Assembly (NCBI RefSeq): GCF_034427655.1
Contig: NZ_JAXOFX010000012.1
Span: forward strand, 67,725-131,724
Direction: 5' to 3'
Origin: Robertmurraya_A mangrovi
GTDB lineage: Bacteria; Bacillota; Bacilli; Bacillales; Cytobacillaceae
Length of the DNA: 64,000 nt
A program made the position numbers and the translations under genes. The notes below the pieces were generated by a model. It did not search any database, was not told where the DNA came from, and saw nothing but the letters and a program-made list of their open reading frames with translations. Below, one piece after another: positions 58,905 through 64,000 of this stretch (within the stretch, counting starts at the first letter, position 1; each line of letters opens with the position of its first letter).

Positions 58905-60905
58905 TTATAATAATGCCTTTAATCGTGAAACAACATTCTCAACAGTAAATCCGTATTCAGCCATGATTTTCTCACCAGGAGCAGATGCACCGAATTGATC
59001 AATCGCTAATACTTCACCTTCATCTCCTGTATAACGGTGCCATCCTAAAGATGATCCCATTTCAATACCAAGACGTTTCTTCACATTTTTCGGAAGAACA
59101 CTGTCTTTATATTCCTTAGACTGTGCTTCGAAATTGCTCCAAGAAGGCATGCTCACAACTGCAGTGTGAATTCCTTCTGATTCAAGTGCTTTTTGTGCTT
59201 CTACCGCTAAACCAACTTCTGATCCAGCAGCTAATAATAATGCTTGTGGATTTCCGTTAATTGCAGGCGAAATGACATAAGCACCTTTTGAAACCCCATC
59301 ATAAGCATTTTTATCTGTATCCTTAATAGTCGGTAAATCTTGACGAGTTAACACAAGCGCTGTCGGCTGGTTAGTAGATTCTAATGCAAGTTTCCACGCT
59401 GCAGCTGTTTCATTTCCATCAGCTGGGCGGATAACATTTAAGTTTGGCATTGCACGTAAAGAAGCCAATTGTTCCACAGGCTCATGAGTCGGTCCGTCTT
59501 CACCAACAGCGATACTATCATGAGTGAATACATAAGTAACTGGTAATCCCATTAATGCCGCTAGACGAATAGCAGGTCTTAAATAGTCAGAGAAAACAAA
59601 GAATGTTCCACCGAACACTTTTAATCCACCATGTAAAGCCATACCATTTAAAGCAGCACCCATTGCAAATTCACGTACACCAAACCAAATGTTTCTTCCA
59701 TCAAAAGTTTCAGGTGTGAAATCACCTGTTCCTTTAATCATTGTTTTGTTAGATCCAGCTAAATCAGCAGAACCACCAATAAAGAATGGTAAGTTCTTAG
59801 CGATAGCATTCAACGCTTCACCCGAAGAAGCACGACTAGCTAGAGCTTTACCTTCTTCATATACTGGAAGGTCTTGATCCCAACCCTCCACTAATTCACC
59901 CTTCATAGCCTTCTCTAATTGAGAGCCAAGTTCAGGATATTCGTTTTTGTAACTGTTAAAGAGTTCATTCCATTCTGTTTCTTTATTTTCACCTTGTTCT
60001 GCAACAAGCTTTTTAAATTGGTCATATACTTCTTGTGGAACATGAAAATCTTCCTCAAAAGTCCATTTGTATGCTTCTTTAGTAAGCTTTAGTTCATTTG
60101 CTCCGAGTGGTGCTCCATGAACATCTGACTTACCAGCTTTCGATGGCGAACCGAACCCAATGACCGTCTTAACCTCAATTAAAGTAGGACGGTTTTGGTC
60201 TGCTCTTGCAGACTCTAATGCATTAGCAATCTCATTTAAATCATTTCCGTCATTTACTCTAATATATTGCCATCCATAAGAATCAAAACGTTTTTCCACA
60301 CTTTCTGAGAAAGAACGATCTAAATCTCCATCTAGAGAAATATCATTTGAATCATAAAGTACAATTAAACGACCTAATTTTAAATGTCCTGCAAGTGAGG
60401 CGGCCTCTGCAGAAACCCCTTCCATCAGGTCTCCGTCTCCACAGATGCTGTATGTATAATGATCAACTAAATTATATTCATCTTTGTTATAAACCGCTGC
60501 TAAATGTCTCTCTGCCATCGCCATTCCAACAGCCATCGAAATACCTTGGCCAAGTGGACCAGTAGTAGCATCTACTCCAGGTGTATGACCATATTCTGGA
60601 TGTCCAGGTGTCTTGCTTCCCCATTGTCTAAAATCTTTAATATCCTGCATCGAAACATCATAACCTGATAAATGAAGAAGACTATATAATAGCATGGAAC
60701 CATGTCCAGCCGATAATACAAATCGATCTCTGTTAAACCATTCCGGGTTTTTAGGGTTATGATTCATATAACGAGTCCATAATGTATAAGCCATAGGAGC
60801 AGCACCCATTGGCATCCCTGGGTGGCCAGAATTTGCTTTTTCAATCGCATCAATGGATAACGTTCTAATCGCATTTATTGATAATGTATCAACTGATTCA
60901 AACAT
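58905..60905 (-). CDS. tkt: Transketolase
   Basis: 666 residues, usual size. TPP site GDGDLMEGVSAEAASLAG (about 155-172) ending in LYDSNDIS, DVHGAPLG, and the C-terminal half with FTHDSIAVGEDGPTHEPVE. It links the pentose phosphate pathway to glycolysis in the cytosol. ATG 60905 has AAGGGATG five bases ahead; upstream MRRDDI is not used. Confidence 0.95.
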   Translation of the reverse strand: MFESVDTLSINAIRTLSIDAIEKANSGHPGMPMGAAPMAYTLWTRYMNHNPKNPEWFNRDRFVLSAGHGSMLLYSLLHLSGYDVSMQDIKDFRQWGSKTPGHPEYGHTPGVDATTGPLGQGISMAVGMAMAERHLAAVYNKDEYNLVDHYTYSICGDGDLMEGVSAEAASLAGHLKLGRLIVLYDSNDISLDGDLDRSFSESVEKRFDSYGWQYIRVNDGNDLNEIANALESARADQNRPTLIEVKTVIGFGSPSKAGKSDVHGAPLGANELKLTKEAYKWTFEEDFHVPQEVYDQFKKLVAEQGENKETEWNELFNSYKNEYPELGSQLEKAMKGELVEGWDQDLPVYEEGKALASRASSGEALNAIAKNLPFFIGGSADLAGSNKTMIKGTGDFTPETFDGRNIWFGVREFAMGAALNGMALHGGLKVFGGTFFVFSDYLRPAIRLAALMGLPVTYVFTHDSIAVGEDGPTHEPVEQLASLRAMPNLNVIRPADGNETAAAWKLALESTNQPTALVLTRQDLPTIKDTDKNAYDGVSKGAYVISPAINGNPQALLLAAGSEVGLAVEAQKALESEGIHTAVVSMPSWSNFEAQSKEYKDSVLPKNVKKRLGIEMGSSLGWHRYTGDEGEVLAIDQFGASAPGEKIMAEYGFTVENVVSRLKALL

Positions 60906-60944
60906 AATATCATCCCTTCTCAAGAAAAATCGTACATCTATAAT

Positions 60945-60972
60945 ATTATAGTGACTTAAGTTCTTTGTACAA
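60945..60972 (-). promoter_or_regulatory. SigA-type promoter of tkt
   Basis: -35 TTGTAC (60967-60972) and -10 TATAAT (60945-60950) on the minus strand with a 16-bp spacer, about 40 bp before the tkt start. Confidence 0.7.
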
Positions 60973-61134
60973 CACTTTGGGCCAGTAAAACATTAAAAAG
61001 GCCATTTGTTTAATATTTTGTCACATTATTTATTTACATATGTAAGCACAGGTTTTATATTTATCATTTCATTGAAATACTTCTGCTAGAATCAGAAATA
61101 GAAGGAATACAATAAAAGTATTCCCCTATTTATA

Positions 61135-61368
61135 TTAATGTAAGTTTTTTTTATTCTTTAATTGTTTAAGCTTTTCCGGTGTTACATCTTCCCCTGTTGG
61201 GTCAACAATTGTAACTCCTTGAAGGGTATTTAACATATTAGAACGAAACGTTTGTAAATATTCGCTTCTAAGTTTTGATTGTTCTTTAGCTTCTTCTTGT
61301 GTTAAGCCTGTCTCTTTAGCTTTTTTAGCCAATGTATTAATTCTAGCCATTTTTTCTTTTGATAGCAT
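61135..61368 (-). CDS. ynzC: DUF896 family protein YnzC
   Basis: 77 residues. INTLAKKAKETGLTQEEAKE ... LRSEYLQTFRSNMLNTLQGV is the DUF896/YnzC three-helix signature. In B. subtilis ynzC is part of the LexA-controlled yneA-yneB-ynzC operon. It follows yneB here with a 75-bp gap. Function unknown, SOS-linked. Confidence 0.94.
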   Translation of the reverse strand: MLSKEKMARINTLAKKAKETGLTQEEAKEQSKLRSEYLQTFRSNMLNTLQGVTIVDPTGEDVTPEKLKQLKNKKNLH

Positions 61369-61443
61369 TTTTAAACTCCTTTAACTAACCTAGAATAAAA
61401 ACCATGTTACTAAAAACTAGTTCAGTTGACAAGGAAAAGGAGC

Positions 61444-62091
61444 TTATTCTTCTCTATCTTTTATATATTCTTGATATCTCCTATGAACAGTAGCTTTTGA
61501 TATATCATAACCAAACCCACGTAAGGTGGCTGCAATTTCAGAAAAAGTTAATTTATTCCTTCTCAAACGAATTATTTCCTCTAATGGAGCCTCAATTTTC
61601 TCACGTCCTGAATTCAAGCCCAAGTTCTTTAAGTTATTCTCTGGCTGGTATCCATTGCTTATTGCTCTCTTCATACCTCTTCTGATTTTTGCATTATGTA
61701 ACTTCCTTTGGTTCTCTTCAACCATACTTATTATATTTAGAATCATGGAATCGGACTCAGAGAGTTCAACTTGTCCTTTATGTGAGACACTATAGATTTT
61801 TATGCCTTCTTTTAAAATACAATGCAATAAAGCTATTTTGGCATTCCCTCTACCTAGCCTGGTTTCGTCTTGAATTAATACAATTTCAATTTCCTTATCC
61901 TTTATTAATGAGAGAATTTCTAATATTCCATCCCGGCTTATATCATATCCGCTAGCTTGCTCGGAAATAATACTATGTACTTCAAACTGATTCTTTCTAG
62001 CCAATTCAATTAATTCTTCCTGCTGCCTTTGCAGTGAAGATTCTTGAGTATCTTTAGTTGTGCTTACTCTGCAATAGATTGCTGCTCTCAT
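61444..62091 (-). CDS. yneB: YneB-like serine recombinase / resolvase
   Basis: 215 residues. Catalytic Ser in AIYCRVSTTKDTQESSLQRQ, RLGRGN, and a C-terminal HTH (TFSEIAATLRGFGYDISKA). It is the second gene of the SOS yneA operon; role in recombination or SOS recovery is not established. Separated from yneA by 10 bp. Confidence 0.9.
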   Translation of the reverse strand: MRAAIYCRVSTTKDTQESSLQRQQEELIELARKNQFEVHSIISEQASGYDISRDGILEILSLIKDKEIEIVLIQDETRLGRGNAKIALLHCILKEGIKIYSVSHKGQVELSESDSMILNIISMVEENQRKLHNAKIRRGMKRAISNGYQPENNLKNLGLNSGREKIEAPLEEIIRLRRNKLTFSEIAATLRGFGYDISKATVHRRYQEYIKDREE

Positions 62092-62101
62092 ATATACCCC
62101 T

Positions 62102-62434
62102 TTAATTACTATCTGCTGAACTTGCTAGTTCTGTACTTAAATCGATGGTTTCAGAAATAACAGGAATGATTAGTGTATCACCTGGCATTATTCTATCACC
62201 ATTAATATGATTTTTCTTCTCCACCCATTTTACAAATTCATTAGATGAAAATTGATGGTTTTCTTCATATTTCATTGATAGAAGCCACAATGATTCCCCT
62301 TCTTGAACGGTTACAGTCATATATTCATTATTCGCCGCATTTGTATGGTTTGAAAATAATAGAAGTAATGTTGCTGTAAAAGATAATACCACTAGAATAA
62401 TAGCATAAGAATATTGATCCCAAATTTTTTTCAT
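62102..62434 (-). CDS. yneA: Cell division suppressor YneA (LysM)
   Basis: 110 residues. N-terminal membrane/signal helix (YAIILVVLSFTATLLLLFSN) and a LysM domain (VTVQEGESLWLLSMKYEENH ... RIMPGDTLIIP). YneA delays division during SOS until cleared. GAGGTGTT lies ahead of the ATG. Divergent from lexA with LexA boxes between. Confidence 0.92.
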   Translation of the reverse strand: MKKIWDQYSYAIILVVLSFTATLLLLFSNHTNAANNEYMTVTVQEGESLWLLSMKYEENHQFSSNEFVKWVEKKNHINGDRIMPGDTLIIPVISETIDLSTELASSADSN

Positions 62435-62489
62435 TGTAGAAACACCTCAAATAGAATATACGTTCGTTTAATTAATATGATTATAAAAC

Positions 62490-62532
62490 AGAACATCTGT
62501 TTGTGTCAAACAAAAATTCGAACTTATGTTTG
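62490..62532. promoter_or_regulatory. Two LexA (SOS) boxes in the yneA-lexA intergenic region
   Basis: CGAACttatGTTTG at 62519-62532 and AGAACatctGTTTG at 62490-62503, each one or two changes from CGAACnnnnGTTCG. They can serve the divergent lexA and yneA promoters. Confidence 0.85.
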
Positions 62533-62592
62533 TATCTAATGGTAATACATGCTATAATTAAGCTAATTAAAACCATACGAGGTGCGTTAAGA

Positions 62593-63216
62593 ATGGTAAA
62601 GTTATCGAAGCGACAATTAGATATACTTGAATTTATTAAAGAAGAGGTTAAACAAAAGGGATATCCACCATCCGTTCGAGAAATAGGTGAAGCAGTTGGA
62701 CTAGCTTCTAGCTCTACTGTACACGGTCATTTAGCTAGACTAGAGAGTAAAGGACTTATTCGCCGTGATCCTACTAAACCTCGAGCAATCGAAATTTTGG
62801 AATTAGATGATACTTCTCATATTCCTAAGAGTAGAGTGGTAAATGTACCAGTGATCGGAAAAGTTACAGCTGGGTTACCTATAACAGCCATTGAGAATGT
62901 TGAGGAATATTTCCCATTACCAGAAAGTTTAGCACCTTCTGATGAGCAAGTCTTCATGTTAGAGATTATGGGAGATAGTATGATTGAAGCAGGAATATTA
63001 GATGGAGACTATGTCATTGTTAAACAACAACAAACAGCGAATAATGGCGATATAGTTGTAGCGATGACGGAAGAAGACGAGGCTACAGTTAAAAGATTCT
63101 TTAAAGAGAAGAATTATATTCGTCTTCAGCCGGAAAACTCAACACTAGAGCCAATCATCTTAACAAATGTATCGATTCTTGGAAAAGTAATTGGTGTATA
63201 TAGAAAAATATACTAA
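62593..63216 (+). CDS. lexA: LexA repressor
   Basis: 207 residues. Winged HTH (KLSKRQLDILEFIKEEV ... SSTVHGHLARLESKG), Ala-Gly cleavage site in GKVTAGLPITA, catalytic Ser in EIMGDSMIEAGI and Lys in EDEATVKRFF. ATG 62593 has GAGGTGC about eight bases ahead; the 30-residue upstream extension crosses a LexA box and is not used. Self-cleaves when RecA is active. Confidence 0.97.
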   Translation: MVKLSKRQLDILEFIKEEVKQKGYPPSVREIGEAVGLASSSTVHGHLARLESKGLIRRDPTKPRAIEILELDDTSHIPKSRVVNVPVIGKVTAGLPITAIENVEEYFPLPESLAPSDEQVFMLEIMGDSMIEAGILDGDYVIVKQQQTANNGDIVVAMTEEDEATVKRFFKEKNYIRLQPENSTLEPIILTNVSILGKVIGVYRKIY

Positions 63217-63218
63217 TG

Positions 63219-63249
63219 AAAAAAAGCAAACTTGTAGTTTGCTTTTTTT
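63219..63249. terminator. lexA terminator
   Basis: AAAAAAAGCAAACT/AGTTTGCTTTTTTT with a 3-base loop. Confidence 0.95.
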
Positions 63250-63310
63250 CATTTCTATTAAACTATCATGCAATACTGTGTTTTGTACTATATACTAAAC
63301 GTAATTTTTA

Positions 63311-63384
<74 letters not shown>

Positions 63385-63392
63385 ATTTATTC

Positions 63393-63483
63393 TGGCGGAG
63401 AAGGAGGGATTTGAACCCTCGCGCCGGTTGACCGACCTACACCCTTAGCAGGGGCGCCTCTTCAGCCTCTTGAGTACTTCCCC
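63393..63483 (-). tRNA. tRNA-Ser (anticodon GCU)
   Basis: Acceptor GGGGAAG/CTTCTCC, anticodon loop CTGCTAA (GCT), long class II variable arm with GTCGG/CCGGC-type pairing, T arm GAGGG-TTCAAAT-CCCTC, encoded CCA. Confidence 0.95.
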
Positions 63484-63611
63484 TTAACAAATATTGACTC
63501 GAACCATCTACTCTACTTCCTACTGGCCAAGCTTGAACTCTAAATAACTGTTCATTGTAGATATAGGTCTAAACGAAAACATTATAATGAATACCATTAT
63601 AAAGCGATTAA

Positions 63612-63641
63612 AAAAGACAAAGAGAATTCTCTTTGTCTTTT
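63612..63641 (-). terminator. Terminator after 5S rRNA
   Basis: A 30-bp perfect palindrome (AAAAGACAAAGAGAA and its complement) with T-run on the minus strand. Confidence 0.9.
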
Positions 63642-63759
<118 letters not shown>

Positions 63760-63894
63760 TATTAAGGAAAAATTTTTTCACTCTCGTGAAAAATCATAAA
63801 AGAAAAGTTCTTTTCACTACCGTGAAAAAACATTATTCCCTCAAAACTAGATAATGAATGAAGAAGAAGAACATCGAGTAATCACCAATAATGT

Positions 63895-64000
<106 letters not shown>

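Noticed and set aside
62503..62592. 30-residue N-terminal extension of LexA
   Set aside because: It crosses a LexA box and lacks a ribosome site; normal LexA starts MVKLSKRQ or similar.

Overview
The window is low-GC Firmicute DNA and reads as a Bacillus sensu lato (Bacillaceae) chromosome. Evidence: AAGGAGG-type ribosome binding sites; the lexA-yneA-yneB-ynzC-tkt-sirA-yneF ... ynzD-ccdA-ccdB-ccdC-yneK gene order known from Bacillus subtilis; a SAM-I riboswitch; Fur, PerR and LexA boxes of Bacillus type; and a Bacillus-like 23S-5S-tRNA tail at the right edge. The species cannot be named from this sequence alone.

Layout. (1) 1-10.2 kb, minus strand: an exopolysaccharide locus. An EAR-like RNA leads into epsC, epsL and epsN (bacillosamine-type sugar start), a sinR-like repressor, a membrane-anchored SGNH hydrolase, a TkmA/PtkA-type tyrosine kinase pair, a collapsed relic of the partner phosphatase, a glycosyltransferase, and capE/capF (UDP-L-FucNAc branch), which run off the left edge. 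(2) 10.2-14.5 kb: a 1.2-kb divergent control region, then a plus-strand block of three small secreted helical proteins with their own type I signal peptidase. The three proteins share a Trp at predicted mature residue 11. Next to eps and sinR, this looks like a matrix-protein locus equivalent in position to tapA-sipW-tasA but built from unrelated proteins; it is the best candidate for an undescribed system. (3) 14.8-31.3 kb: S-box controlled methionine synthase, CGNR regulator with a divergent epoxide hydrolase, an alpha/beta hydrolase, a MATE exporter, a Fur-boxed NikABCDE-type importer, a large secreted Ig-like protein, a retropepsin-like protease with a frameshifted partner, and an M3 peptidase. 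(4) 31.4-38.0 kb: lipoprotein, MacB-like ABC transporter, small membrane protein and a two-component system, tied together by 11-bp-spaced direct repeats. (5) 38.3-48.2 kb: aspartase, a secreted GDPD protein, PerR-boxed katG, two VOC proteins, a MarR/membrane/CPBP operon and an M1 peptidase lipoprotein. (6) 48.46 kb: a tRNA with UCA anticodon and selenocysteine-tRNA architecture. (7) 48.7-63.2 kb: the conserved yne/ccd/lexA segment, interrupted by an alpha/beta hydrolase, a heterodimeric ABC exporter and an SDR gene. (8) 63.3-64.0 kb: tRNA-Arg, tRNA-Ser, 5S rRNA and the 3' end of 23S rRNA.

How the parts may work together (inference): the EPS genes, the SinR-like repressor and the helical-protein operon form one matrix island with SinR-like half sites in the shared intergenic region. 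The 36-38 kb two-component system probably controls the adjacent ABC transporter and itself. The yne segment links SOS control (LexA, YneA), replication initiation control (SirA), Spo0A phosphate drain (Spo0E-like) and cytochrome c maturation (CcdA).

All calls come from reading the sequence and recalled family knowledge; no search or fold was run.
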